Of a stretch of DNA of 64,000 bases, positions 25,150 to 36,487 are shown piece by piece (position 1 is the stretch's first letter; each line of letters opens with the position of its first letter). The DNA comes from Fragum whitleyi (Eukaryota; Mollusca; Bivalvia; Cardiida; Cardiidae), in assembly GCA_948146395.1 (NCBI GenBank), contig OX411556.1, positions 30,765,056-30,829,055 on the forward strand, in the 5' to 3' direction. The notes below the pieces were generated by a model, which saw only the letters and a list, made by a program, of their open reading frames with translations, did no database searches and had not been told where the DNA came from. Both the position numbers and the translations under genes were made by a program.

Positions 25150-25385
25150 TTTCATTAATGATGCTAAGGGATTAGGTCCAATTCCTATCACATGCTTTGA
25201 AGACATACACGTTATACCTAAGGAAATGGACCCGGCGATTACGTCAGAGCTCAGTTTTGAAAATACATCTAAATTGATCCATTTCGTATCTGCTTTCTGC
25301 CCTTTCCGCTTCCGGTCTATAGCACTCAAGGAAGAATTTAAATGCGTTGGATTTCCAAACTTTGAGTGAAAAAAAAAAAAAAAAA
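25150..25385 (+). other. Open tract ending in a stop and a poly(A) run: possible retrocopy tail
   Basis: The plus strand is open for about 70 codons from the TGA near 25142, reading ...KGLGPIPITCFEDIHVIP... and ...KCVGFPNFE, then TGA at once followed by a run of A (25369-25392). The look is that of a processed-copy 3' end or of a LINE tail. I do not recognise the protein. It has no splice sites around it. Confidence 0.3.
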
Positions 25386-25479
25386 AAAAAAACAAAAGAA
25401 AAAAATGAATAAAGCTATATATACTAGTACAATTTTACGATGTCCTTGGACAGTTTATTTCAATTATCGACAATAGGTT

Positions 25480-25815
25480 GTGAAAAACTGTTTTGGCGGA
25501 TATTTGTTTTGCTGTATTTCTTGCAGATTTTGTATGAGTGAGCCCTTGTTTAATTTATGTTTTGTGAAACTGGCTTTTTGGCATCTATACCCTCGATACC
25601 TTTCATGATTCTAAAGGTTTGTATCATATCCGAACGAAGTCTGCGGTATTCTAATGATAGTTCCTATAATTTTCCGACTTTCTGGACAACTCTTGTTATT
25701 TAAGAGAGGAATTAGTTTAGTTGCTCTTCTTTGCACGCTTTCTTATTTCGCAGCGTCTTTTTAAAGGCAGGACTCCAAATGCAACTAATACATTCTAGGG
25801 TTTCACTAGATCAAT
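25480..25815 (-). pseudogene. Decayed reverse-transcriptase C-terminus (CR1/jockey-like LINE)
   Basis: The minus strand, over several frames, reads a typical post-RT sequence: LVKP...VLPLKR.CEI..RAKKSN, then EYRRLRSDMIQTFRIMKGI, EGIDAKKPVSQNIN, then QQNKYPPKQFFTT. The LEYRRLRxDMIQTFKIMKGI motif is characteristic of metazoan non-LTR elements. Stops and frameshifts show it is dead. Confidence 0.75.
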
Positions 25816-26249
25816 AAGGTTCAGAAGAGCGGTGAAGGGCCAACTTGTTTATTTAACCATGAAGGCCACCCGTGAAACCCATATTCATAGCCCAATCACA
25901 ATTTAAGGGAGAAATTTTTATGAGCATGCCACATGTTCCCATGAAGTTTAGTTGAAACCCGTCAAGCTGTTTCAAAATGGAAGACTTTTTAATACTATTT
26001 TTTCACTATATTGAATCGGTCTTTGGTGACACGCCAGCCCGTAGCACACACGTTATCGACCTGGTCAAGATTTAACGAAGAAATCAGAAAGAGCACGCCC
26101 CAAGAATCTATGTCCCTTTCTTCTTCAACGACAGACGAACTAGTCCTATGCACATCCTAACTGATTAAATGAACACCATACATGATAAAATAGACAAAGT
26201 AATTTTAGTTAATAAATCGGATAATAAGTATAATAATGCAATGAGTATC

Positions 26250-26790
26250 ATAAAATTGTAATCGATATCATTACTTCCGCTGGCCGAAGGACCATGTGCT
26301 ATCATGGCGTTGTGTCCGTCGTGCGTTAAAAGTCTTCTCCTCCCAAATTGTACGACAAATTTCATTGAAATTTGACGCGACTGTTTGTTTGGTGACCATG
26401 TACCTAAGTTGTTCAAGAAATTTGATTGTTCAAAGCCCAAATATTAACGTGGCAGGACTGGGCTTATTATCGCCTTAAACTCTAGAAAATTATTCTCCTG
26501 CCAAACCATACAATTTTAACCAAACTTAGAATGGATGTTCCTTGGGTAACAATGCATCTAAAGTCGTTCAAAAAATTTTGATTGACCCATAAATATTGAA
26601 GTGGCATGACGATGCTTATTTTCATTTCAAATCTTTAAAAAATCTTCTCCTCCAAAACCACTCGGCCAATCTACACAAGCCTTGGCACGAATGTTCCATG
26701 GGCCTCTTCCTTGTATAGAAATTGTTAAAAATTGTTTGATTTCTATTTTGAATAGTTCGTTTAAAACCCGGATAACGGTTAAAGCCAGTG
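26250..26790 (+). repeat. Interspersed repeat ('CTTCTCCTCCAAAACC...ATGTTCCTTGGG' family), copy 1
   Basis: Three roughly 125-base units (about 26320, 26490 and 26640) carry AGTCTTCTCCTCC, ACAATTTxAACCAAAxTT, ATGTTCCxTGGG and GATTGxCCCAxAAATATT. Copies of the same unit occur at 38190-38290 and 39410-39620. Non-coding; decayed. Confidence 0.6.
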
Positions 26791-26942
26791 CGATATAGGT
26801 CCTCTTTGGCCTATTGTTATTATTATTATTATAAGTATTGTTGATATGAATAATAAGTATTTATATATATTTAAATATTATTAATGTAATCATTTGAAGA
26901 GGTGATGATAAAGGCGATGGTAAATATGAAATGCATACTTAG

Positions 26943-27170
26943 TGTTTTGTATGAAAAAATTATCTGATGAGGTGCGGGGAATCGATCATTGTCGAGGCTC
27001 TGCCGAGACAATTATCAATCTCCACAACCGAGTTAGATATTTATTATGTACTAAGTGTTTTGTATGAAGAAAAATATCTAACTAGGTTCGGGGATTTATA
27101 ATTGTCAAGCCTCTGCCGAGACAATTATCAATCCCGAATACCAAGTTAGATATTTATTCATACAATACAC
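26943..27170. repeat. Tandem pair of ~108-bp palindromic units
   Basis: Each unit runs AAATATCTAACTAGGTTCGGG...ATAATTGTC-AAGCCTCTGCCGA-GACAATTAT...CCGAATACCAAGTTAGATATTT, a palindrome inside a palindrome; units at about 26955-27055 and 27065-27165, separated by TATGTACTAAGTGTTTTGTATGA. MITE-like, possibly nested duplication. Confidence 0.65.
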
Positions 27171-27204
27171 AAAGTACGTATTATGTTTATCTTATAACCT
27201 CTGT

Positions 27205-27355
27205 TTACCTTGTTTTTGCCGATGTTTCTAACAGAAATGCAAGTTTCTAAAAAAACAAACAAACCGCATTATGTCATTGTCCTAAAAATATCCATGTGAT
27301 ATCATAAAAAAATATCATATGGGATGTTATCACAGGGATATTTGTATAGTAATAG
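27205..27355. repeat. Repeat with 'AAATATCC...GGATATTT' palindrome, copy 1
   Basis: ACCTTGTTTTTGCCGATGTTTCTAACAGAAATG is followed by AAAATATCCATGTGATATCAT...ATATCATATGGGATGTTATCAC. A second copy in the same orientation is at 59813-59970, so the two loci share a 150-base element. Confidence 0.6.
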
Positions 27356-28153
27356 GATAAAAAATGACTTGTGACTCGTAAAAGGACCATCTGGAAACTC
27401 CGTAAAGTTTGTGTTTGAAAAAGAGATTGGTTCAAGTACAGGTCATCAGTGGTCGTATTCTTAAAAATTCTTATCGTGACATAAAGGTAGAATGATCGTT
27501 CTCAAATCAGAAAATAAGTCCAGTAGGAACAGTTTTGGTCCTATACAGAGTGCGCAGTCTGACTCAGGGCCGATACTTTAAAAATATGTATGACCCCCCA
27601 AAATTATGGGGGGAGGGGGTGTCATACCACATTCAAAGACCTTTCTGTAATACTTTTTGGTGGACTATCGAGAAATAATGGTGGATTATCATTTGATAAA
27701 CTAGCTACTTAAGTAGTGAAATTATCAAAAACTTATACCCCGCTTTCGTTCATTTCATCCTATTTGGTGTTATCTAAGAGGACTCCAAAAAGTGACGTCA
27801 TTATTAACAGTTTGCACCCTTTTGTCATCCTGAACGCATGACAGGCTTTGAACATGCCCACTTGCCGTAACGATTTTGATGTAGGTTTCGGACAAGCCTA
27901 GGTTTGAGCTATAAAGCTTGTTTATTTGGCCCGAACCTGACCTTTACGGGAAATGACTTAAATATGAATTACTGACATATTTTATCAATTCAAGAAATAA
28001 ATTCCACGCAATTCCATTCGTATTTTATTTCTATGAAAACACACGCAAATTCGTACATAGGAATTTTCAGATTTTTAGTCTATTAAACGAGAATGGTCAA
28101 GTTTTGGTCAACCAAAACATGGTATTTTTGTGGGGTTTTGTTTTCTTCGCAAA

Positions 28154-28430
28154 TTTGTTCGTTGCTTGAATGGGTTTTACGCCGCTTTGAACAATTTCGC
28201 AGTTATATCGCGGCGGCCGGAGCACCTAATAAGCATTCCTGGTATTTTTTTCACCTGTACTACCATTACACCATTTCCTAGCCATCGACTGCTATCTCAC
28301 ATAGGTTTACGATAATCTACCCATTGGTGAGAGACAAACGTCGGAAAGAATATTTGCCGCCACCGGGGATCGAACCCACGACTTCCAGATTGGAAGTCTT
28401 TTGCCTAACCAACTGCGCTGTTGTGGCGTC
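28154..28430 (-). mobile_element. tRNA-headed SINE, copy 3, with 15-bp target duplication
   Basis: Reverse orientation, same body as the other copies and an intact-looking head (box B complement GGGGATCGAACCCACGAC, box A complement GCCTAACCAACTGCGC). It is flanked by the direct repeat TGTTTTCTTCGCAAA at 28139-28153 and 28431-28445, the mark of retroposition. The youngest-looking copy in the window. Confidence 0.9.
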
Positions 28431-29683
28431 TGTTTTCTTCGCAAAAGGCTCGTATTAATGTATATTGGCCACTCTAACATACCGGTTTGCATGTGTTTTA
28501 AATTAAGCCCACCAAACTCAAGCCAAGATATCTGCAATGATCCCACTTCGTGGGCGTTTTGCTTAAACCGCTCAACAAACGGCTCAAAATATTGATATAC
28601 TCCTATCTCTTTCTTTACTTTTAAGTTTTAACCAGTAAAAAACTCCAATAAGTCTTTGTCCTACATTATCATCCAATCAGAAGACTAGATTTTCAAATTT
28701 TTTGAAGGTTTATTTTCCATAAACTTTCCAGCCCAGGTTTATTTTGATCATTATTTCATTTAAACGTCGAGGTTTATGTTATACCACACATGCGTACAGA
28801 CTCGAAACTACCCCTTCATGAATATGCAATGACCACGTGACAAGTACACGCGAAAATCGTAAAACTCGTGCACATGTTGTATAAGGAATATCCTATGTAG
28901 ATTTTGATCTGGCATGGCATGGATCGCCACGTCGAATCTCTTATGGAACGACGAGTCACGACTTTTCTACTTGCCTGTACATTTATTCAAGAAAAGTAAC
29001 TCTAACTAATGAGAACTAATTGAACAGTGCAATATATCCTATACTTCTATCTTAACGTTTATTCCAATAAACTTCTCGTTCAATTACTTTTGGTCCCTTT
29101 CTAAATTTGGCCAAATCTCGTTTCATGATCGGCTATAGATGAGGCGTATTATAGTCCACCAAAATTTACAAAGACAATTAATTTAGTTGATGGCACAAGA
29201 AAACGTCCAGAAAGAGGGGTCATTGCATGTGCATATATCCAAGGTGTTGTGGACTGTAAAACATCTTTTTTTCTCTCAACAGAATAGTATAATCTGCTTA
29301 GTTGTTTATTTCTTAGGTTGTCCCTCATACATAAGTTCGTAACCATTTACTGGCACATTTATTCAATAAAGAGACTTTTTATTACATACGATAATACGAT
29401 TCCGTTAAATATTTTATTTTTTCGAAGAAACGTGCTAACGTGAAACGTGAAAAAGTAGTAGATTTTTCTTCATCTATATTGTCGGGTAGATAAAACCAAA
29501 TTATACTTCATATTTATCTTCTGTAATGGCTCTTTATAAAGACTCAATATTTGCGTGCAAATTTAACAACTCCATATTTGGAAAGAGAGGGGTGTTTACT
29601 TGTAATAAATGTATCCGGCTTATTCCATTTAAATCGTGCAATATGATGCCAATAATATAAAAGGCGGGAAAAAGACTAAGTCA

Positions 29684-29793
29684 GTTAAACGCTAATAATT
29701 GAAAATTAAACGATTTAAACAGCCTCAGTCGGTCGCTACGCTCCCTCCTTTCGGCTGTTTAAATCGTTTAATTTTCAATTATTAGCGTTTAAC
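29684..29793. repeat. Perfect 41-bp inverted repeat, 28-bp loop
   Basis: Left arm 29684-29724 (starts GTTAAACGCTAATAATTG) and right arm 29753-29793 are exact reverse complements as far as I can read. The loop is GC-richer (CAGTCGGTCGCTACGCTCCC). No target duplication identified. Confidence 0.9.
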
Positions 29794-29989
29794 TATTACA
29801 TCTACAAAATACAAGATCCTAGCCTGAAAGTCTATACCTAAAACAGGACTCCCAAAAACAGCGAAAGGACTCCTCAGATCCCTTTGGACCCAATTTTGGT
29901 GATGTCATACTTTAACCCTGAGAATGTCCGTATGCATCCTCTTTCATTTATCCACATCTTCTCATAAGTCCACTCGCTCTACCATCCCT

Positions 29990-30712
29990 TTGATATCTTT
30001 TCTCATCTTCCTCTTTCACACTTTACTCAAGCCTCTCCCTTCTTTCTGACACTCTCAAAACTCTCTAACATTCCACTGTTCTCTCCCCCTCTCACTCCCA
30101 CTACACTTGCCATCTCTTTCACACTCATCCTCTCCCTTCCCTCTAGCACTTCTTTCTCCCCTCTCTTACTCTCCCACTACACTTTCTCCCTTCCCTCTCA
30201 CACTCCTCTATCTCTCGCACTGAACTTTCCCTTCCCTCTCTCACTCCTTTATCCCGCCCTCTCACACTACACTCTCCCCTCTCTTTTACGCTCTTCCATC
30301 TCAAACCCCTCTCTCTCTCACACACTTCCCTTCCCTCTCGCACTCCACTCTCTTACACTATATTCTCCTCTCTCACACACACTCTACTGTCTGTCTCCCG
30401 CTTACACGCCATGTTTTCCCCTCACTCTCCACGTACATTCACTCTCTCTTACACTCCGTTTTCTCTCCCCTCTCTCATACCTGGTACTCCCTGACTCTCC
30501 ACTCTTCTTTCTCACACTCCACTTTTGCACATATTCCACTCTCCTCCACCTCTCTTGTACTCTCTTCCTCACGCACTCCAACAACCCCCTTTCAATCTTC
30601 ACTCTCACAACCCTGCCTTTCTTCTTTTCATGCTCCGCTTTATCTCTCACTTTCCACACTCTTTTTTCTCTCACATTCTTACATTTCGTTCTTTCCTCGC
30701 CATGTCACACTA
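29990..30712. repeat. 720-bp pyrimidine-rich tract (CTCTCxCACACTCC degenerate repeats)
   Basis: Plus strand is almost only C and T with ACACT interruptions; the minus strand therefore shows spurious Arg/Glu/Gly-rich frames (30143-30343, 30402-30674). Could form triplex/H-DNA. No gene. Confidence 0.9.
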
Positions 30713-30799
30713 AAAGGAAACGGGTCAAATTCAGTGGAATATACATATATTGCATTTTTAATTCTAAAGTAGAAGACTCAATATGTCGAATAAACGGTT

Positions 30800-30930
30800 T
30801 AAGGTAGGGGACCCGTAGAAGTTCCGCATCATGGTGTTACCTTCGGTTTTTCATTAGGAAACCTCGGTCAACATTGTGAAATAGCATGCGTTCCAAATTG
30901 TTGCGGAATTATTACGGGCCTATTATCTTA
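30800..30930. mobile_element. TIR element family B, shortened copy
   Basis: TTAAGGTAGGGGACCCGTAGAAG and, inverted, TTACGGGCCTATTATCTTA, with CATTAGGAAACCTCGGTCAAC in the centre; about 30 bases shorter than the copies at 7396 and 43532. Confidence 0.7.
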
Positions 30931-30934
30931 ACAC

Positions 30935-32090
30935 TTAATAAATTTTACAGTTCGTGACTTCAAGACAATTATGCGCTATTCTTCAATTTTGTATCGTTTC
31001 CTTTTACTGTAACAGGAAGTTGTTATGATGTTACAGAGGGATAGAGAAAAGAGAAAGATAGAGGATTGCCCATCGGGCACTCACTCGCAAAATTAGTGCA
31101 ACATGAACGCACTTGAAGTAGTTTGAGAAGCACTGTCGTTTTGTTAAAGGCCTGGTTTATATATAAAGCTTATATTTCTTTTTAGTGTTATCTGGTGATG
31201 AATAATAATAAGATGTTTTTTAAATAGTAGAAAAAGAAAGGTTTACTTAAATACTGTTATCAATATAAATAGAACGAGAAATTCAAATCAAATTCATAAA
31301 CACAATTGTAATTATTATACAGAATAGAAAAAATACAGAATTTTAAAATTGTTATTCTTGAAAGTTTATTTTTACGTTATAAAATGAAAACAATATATAC
31401 TTAGCCACCGGTGACAATCGTTTACATTAAGATATAAATTTGTCAACTTTTGTACTTATCCGCGGATTAGCAGTAAGGGCTAAACAGAAGGGTCGTACAC
31501 CAATCGCCAATCCAGTTTTTTTTGCTATCAGTAAGGAGATCGACCCCCGGGAAACGCTAGTTTGTTGTTAAGTTTTTCAGATTTTGCCACATCTAAAAAA
31601 TAAATATATCTATTCTTTCTTATTCAAAAAGTGTCGATCCCGATCAGTCTGCGTGGTTTGCTCAGAATGATCGGAATCGAAATTTATTCGCATTCATAAG
31701 ATTTTCTGAAACTAAATTATCATTCTACGTTCCTATAATCCCTTTTTTTGAGATATACATACTGGTTGACCTCCGTGAGATCAAATCTCCTTCGTTTTAA
31801 AATATTTATTATGTTTTTTTTTCAAAATGGCTCCGTTTTGAGAGACGGGTTACAATCATTCAATTGCATTTTTGTCATTGATAGGGATGTTTTATGGGTT
31901 GGAAGAAAGTTTTGGTGTTTTCTTTCTGGTTAAATTAATATAACAACGAACTTTGAGGGTAGGTCATGAAATTCATGTGAGTTTTCTCTGAACGTTTAAA
32001 TAATTTAAAACTTTTTTTCGAATATCAATAATATTTCTTGTATTATAATACCTGAGTGTGTTTATTGCACTATGGAAGCCAAAGTGAACC
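30935..32090. other. Gene-free AT-rich stretch with one hairpin core
   Basis: No exon seen. 31633-31680 carries a diverged hairpin (TCGATCCCGATCAGTCTG...CAGAATGATCGGAATCGA). 31740-31860 resembles the right side of the 33017-33280 element. Confidence 0.4.
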
Positions 32091-32094
32091 ATGA

Positions 32095-32480
32095 TCGTGA
32101 TACAATCGGGAACCCTCGGCGATTCTACGGAATAGACCCCGGGAATAATACGGGCGCGGCCATGAAAGCGCGTCATTTTTCACGTGGGCTTACATGACGT
32201 CACAAACATAACTAAGAATGACGTTGCAAAAAAAAAAAAAAAAAAAATCAACATTAGGTTAGAATTGTGCATATTATAATTTTACTTTCAAATTATAACA
32301 TGCCAAAATGAACTCCAAAGACGATCGGAAAACATGTAAGGAATACACTATTCTTCATGCGTATTAACCAAAGTACCACCGGGAGCCGAATTACCTAAAA
32401 ATGATCCAAAAGTACTACACTTTCGTCCGAGTTACTTTCCAGTTGACGGAAAAGTCCGAGCGTTGTTCCGAATGGGTCGT
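32095..32480 (+). repeat. ~390-bp module 'CGGGAACCCTCGGCGATTC...TTCCGAATG', copy 1
   Basis: Starts CGGGAACCCTCGGCGATTCT, then GACCCCGGGAATAATACGGG, AAAGCGCGTCAT, TGACGTCACAAACATAACTA, ACATGCCAAAATGA, AAGTACCACCGGGAGCCGAA and GTCCGAGCGTTGTTCCGAATG. Copies occur at 58205-58605 (same strand) and inverted at 58615-58985, 58977-59310 and 60945-61345. Non-coding; the TGACGTCA palindrome is constant. Confidence 0.7.
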
Positions 32481-32711
32481 GATAGTCAAGAACTTCGTAA
32501 AAAGGACAAGTTGAACTATTTCGGAATGACCTTGAATGAGTGTTCGGAGCGAGTTTTATTGATTTTTAAGGGGATAATATGAGATCGCAATTTTCGTCAA
32601 AGTTGGACGCATTTGGCGATGTTTTATTACCTACCTTTATAAAATCTACCGTTTTTTTCCAAATCGTTGGCTTTAACTTACCAATCAGGCACTTTTAAGT
32701 CCACACCAGCC

Positions 32712-32742
<31 letters not shown>

Positions 32743-33016
32743 AAAAATTTGATCATTTTTTATGAAATGTTGAATTTTTTTAATAATTTCGAACTGCTTT
32801 TAACGGTCGATTTTTAGTGTTCGATATGAATGCCGTTGAACGGACCGCTGAGTGAGTGATTCAGCATGGTTTTGATCAAAGCGAATGTCATTTTCACGAT
32901 GTAACTAACTGTATCATGATTTTAAAAGTTATGCGCGCACGGAAGGCGTTGTCAGATAATGCCTGCGCAAGAGGTACAGAAAAAGAAACACGTAGGTCAG
33001 TGGATACGTTATGAAA

Positions 33017-33280
33017 TTGTGACTCTTCACGGGAAAAGAGACCATCTGGGTTATACTTTATGTGATGACACTAGTCAGACTGCGCGGATTGCGCAGACTG
33101 ACTAGTGTTGAACTTTTCGCAATGTGCCTATTTCCTGAATCTAGAATGATCGATCTACCTTCCAGTGAAAGAAGTTTTAAAATGCGACCTCTGGTTGACC
33201 TATGCTGGACCCAATCTCTTTTTCAAATATTCATATTAAAAGAGTTCCCAGATGGTCCCTTTTCGCGTGACGGGTCACAA
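33017..33280. mobile_element. 264-bp TIR element (family E) with central GACTGCGC hairpin
   Basis: Ends TTGTGACTCTTCACGGGAAA and TTTCGCGTGACGGGTCACAA (inverted), with GAGACCATCTGGG / CCCAGATGGTCCC next. The hairpin at 33067-33108 (CACTAGTCAGACTGCGC-GGATT-GCGCAGACTGACTAGTG) is near perfect. Related partial copies lie at 27365-27560 and 49730-49970. Non-autonomous. Confidence 0.75.
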
Positions 33281-33576
33281 TTATATACATGCAATACATG
33301 CATAAGCTACTTGCTCGTACCGCAAAAAAAAAACAACACCGTTTTTTGAAAAAAACAGCCCCCCACCAGTAAGTGTGGTAACAACTTATGCAATGTGGAT
33401 TATTTTAGTTTCTTTGATGCTTTTCGGTGAATTATAGAGAAATAAAGGTAGATTATCATTTGATAAACTCATCGCCTAACCAGTGAAATCATCGTGACAA
33501 CAGTTAGATCTACTTAAGCTGAAGCTGTACGGCGACTTGTAGGCCTACCGGATGCTATTTTTGGACTGGTCGCATC

Positions 33577-33704
33577 CATAGGGGTCCGAAATACCACCCC
33601 CTTACACACACACCATATAGACTAATAATATAAGTGTTTATATTATTAGGCTATATGTATGTGTGTGTGTGTGTGGGGGGGGGGGGGGTTATTTCGGACC
33701 CCTA
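33577..33704. repeat. 128-bp inverted repeat enclosing TG/AC runs and a G15 run
   Basis: CATAGGGGTCCGAAAT at 33577 is matched inverted by ATTTCGGACCCCTATG ending at 33704. Inside are CCCCC...ACACACAC, an AT-rich loop TATTATTAGGC, then TGTGTGTG and a run of 15 or so G. Confidence 0.8.
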
Positions 33705-33769
33705 TGGTCGCATCCGATGAAATATGTAACCGTCCAAATTTGAGACTAACCGACGATCACTTCGAACAG

Positions 33770-33900
33770 CCCTGCGTTCGGGGTGTCAAAACGGTGCAAA
33801 CTGTTTGCCATTTTATCTCCGCTTTGCACACAAGTGCACGCGCAAAGCGGGATATGATAAGCCAACAATGGTTCGCATCGTTTTATCGTCCTGAACGTAG
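33770..33900. mobile_element. TIR element family A
   Basis: CCCTGCGTTCGGGGTGTC, ACGGTGCAAACTGTTTGCC, CCGCTTTGCACACAAG then the inverted series GCGCAAAGCGGG, ATCGTTTTATCGTCCTGAACG. Right arm moderately diverged. Confidence 0.75.
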
Positions 33901-34489
33901 TGATGTTTTTGAAACCGAGAAAACTGAACGTCGGAAAGTTTATATAATAGGCTACGGTTGGCCAAAATTAAGGTAAATGCGATGGAAATGATTTAGTGTA
34001 ACTGTTTCTTGAAATGAAGATGGAAATAAATGTGTATGGGATACGTTATCTAAAACCTTTCAGATTATCGCTCGGATTTTCCCATTAACCGTAGAATCGC
34101 TAAGACTTAGTAAATTACCTCCCTTTAATTTGCTCTTCAATATACTCATTACTGAGCTTAATTTTTTAATATAGCTAAAATACATTATAAGCAATATATT
34201 AATTTATAAAATATAATAATAATAATTGTCAAATTTTTGTGATAAGATTTAAAGTAAAGATTAATATCCTGCTCTAATATTTGATTAAAAAGTTTACTTA
34301 AATACCTAAACCCCCGATAAGAGATCAAGAAATTGCTTCTAACGGGGTCGGCCGCTCTGTGGACTAGTCGGCGGCAATGCCAATTCAACGACCACCATTT
34401 ATGTACGTGATGCCCCTGGGGCACTCACGAATCAAACACAACCGAACGCAGCGTAGCCCTATTATTGTTCCCGCCGGTTAAAAATCATC

Positions 34490-34574
34490 TTTCCTAAATA
34501 TAGAAAACCTTGGTTGACATTGGTTCATAAATTTCGAAACGTTATGGAACTATTCTGACGGGTCCACAACCTTA
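34490..34574. mobile_element. TIR element family B, partial
   Basis: Only the right half remains: TTCCTAAATATAGAAAACCTTGGTTGAC and GGAACTATTCTGACGGGTCCACAACCTTA. Confidence 0.55.
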
Positions 34575-35019
34575 AAACTGGTTAAAAAACTCACAGATGA
34601 TCATTTTTCGCGAACCGATTTTGTCATTTAATGTATTGCCATGAAATAATCACATGTGCTGTCTCTTTTTGTGCGACCGGTTCGTGCCCTGTCACTGTGA
34701 CCAAAGCACTCGCGTGCGTTCAACACATACAACCCCCTTCAGTGCACGTGAGTAGTCTCAATTTTGGACGTTACATATTTCCGTCTAAAAATAGCATCGC
34801 ATTCCGAGGACAGAAATCTATACAATGTACGCGAGTAGATAGTGTAAACGTGTCAGAGATTTCTCAAATGTTTGCAAAGTCGAAAATCTATCCGACTCGC
34901 GCAAAAAGCTTGACTAAACAGACTTCGCGAAACACTATTCAAAAGTTAGCTCTGACTCATGAAAATCAGAGTTTCAAAGTTAGGCCTAAGGGGGGCGAAG
35001 GGCTCCGCTAGCACAGCCG

Positions 35020-35143
35020 CCTGCGTTCAGGATGACAAAACGGTGCAAACTGTTTGCCAATCATTATGTGACCCGACCGTTTGCACGTTCACTCACCTGT
35101 AAAGCGAGTACATTGTACCGTTTTGTTTATCCTGAACGCAGGG
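35020..35143. mobile_element. TIR element family A
   Basis: CCTGCGTTCAGGATGACAAAACGG to CCGTTTTGTTTATCCTGAACGCAGG: outer 24 bases almost perfectly inverted, centre rearranged compared with the 17593 copy. Confidence 0.8.
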
Positions 35144-35837
35144 CTGAGGCCTGATTTACTAATTATCTTACGATTCTTTTGCGTAAATCAAAACTGATTA
35201 GGTTGCATCTAGGCATGTAGTAGTTACTATATAAGCGGATTTCTGCCACGCATCATCTCATAGTAATCATAAGACGATTCCAATGAGATATTGCAAAGAA
35301 GAATCTTACAACGAATGAAAACGCCAGGTACGATTTGTGATTTTGACTTACGATTACATTTCAGTTTCGTAAGAACTTAGTAAAACGGGTAGCTGGTCTC
35401 CCATAGGTCACGGATTCAGGCTGTGCGGATCAAGAAAACTAAGTTAGGTTGCATAATTTAGAACGTGACAGGTAATAGTAATCCAATAATATAATTTATC
35501 CTTAAAACAATCATTATAGGTTACCCGGCGTTTCTTTTTGGACCTAGTATAAATAGTGATATAAAAACGATTAAAATAATATTTTAAGTGGTTAATTTTT
35601 GATAATTGTATACTATCCCCACCCGTGTTGGCTACCTTTGGTTTACCGAGAAGTGTCTCGAACTTTTAATGATTATTTTCTAAAATCATTCGCCCGGTCG
35701 GTGAGTAAAATGTCGTAACTACCTCACTGGTCCAATAGCCGTTACTGACTAGGAATCTTGAAATTTATACGCATTCATCGGGAAGCCCAACATAGAATAT
35801 GTAGGATAAAGGCGAAACTTGGACTCTGTCAAGAGAT

Positions 35838-36031
35838 GATTAATTGATTAAATGGAGTTTTACACCGCTTTCAACATTTTTTTCAGTTATAACGCGGCGG
35901 CTGGAGCACCTTACAATGGATTCCTAGTAATTCTCTCACCAGTCGTGACAACCATTACATCCTTTTCTAGCCTCCAGCTGCGATCTCACATAGGTCTACG
36001 GTTACCAACCCATTGGTGAGAGACACATGTC
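35838..36031 (-). mobile_element. tRNA-headed SINE, copy 4, head missing
   Basis: Reverse orientation; tail-side TTGATTAAATGGAGTTTTACAC, GCGGCGGCTGGAGCACC, CATCCTTTTCTAGCCTCC, then stops at GGTGAGAGACACATGTC without the tRNA-like part. It is cut off where family D sequence begins. Confidence 0.75.
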
Positions 36032-36049
36032 AAGCCGCGGCTGAATGGC

Positions 36050-36200
36050 CTCCGTCCGTGATTTGAGCGTTGGTGAATATTCAAAACATCGTAACTACAG
36101 CTTGAATAAGCTGTAGTTTCGATGTTATGATCATTCAGCAACGACATTTCATGAAAGAGGATTTACTTCTATTACGCACTTGCCGCGGTAACTTGCGTTA
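36050..36200 (-). mobile_element. Family D element ('GCGTAACTACCATTACGCAC', inner ACATCGTAACTACAGCTT hairpin), partial
   Basis: CGTTGGTGAATATTCAAAACATCG, then the hairpin AACTACAGCTT-GAAT-AAGCTGTAGTT, then ACGACATTTCATGAAAG and ACGCACTTGC. Better copies are 62516-62792 and 62796-63080; this one is inverted and decayed. Confidence 0.55.
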
Positions 36201-36409
36201 GTAGTTTTAAAGCCCTTGGGTCCAACGTCCAAATGACTATGTGACTGATTTTACGATCGATACGTATCTTGGGTTCCTGCCATCATGTTTGACAGGGCTC
36301 AAGGACCTAAATTGTATAGGGGGTGGATGGATTTCAGTGGGAGTCTGGACCCGTGAAGGTCTCACTCACTGGATCTGCCCATGCGATTTTATGTGGTCTT
36401 ACACATATA

Positions 36410-36487
36410 TAGCGATTTTTAGGTCTTACATGTATATATAATTACTATTATATTATTATATATACATGTAAGACATAAAAATCGCTA
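36410..36487. repeat. 78-bp AT-rich palindrome
   Basis: TAGCGATTTTTAGGTCTTAC...ATGTATATATAAT is mirrored by ATTATATATACATGTAAGACATAAAAATCGCTA. Likely cruciform-forming; no flanking duplication recognised. Confidence 0.8.

Noticed and set aside
30143..30713. Arg/Glu/Gly-rich minus-strand frames and a plus-strand frame
   Set aside because: Products of the CT-rich low-complexity tract; no start context, splice sites or motif.
34631..35011. 126-codon plus-strand frame
   Set aside because: No domain, unusual composition, and it ends next to a family A MITE; no splice or promoter evidence.
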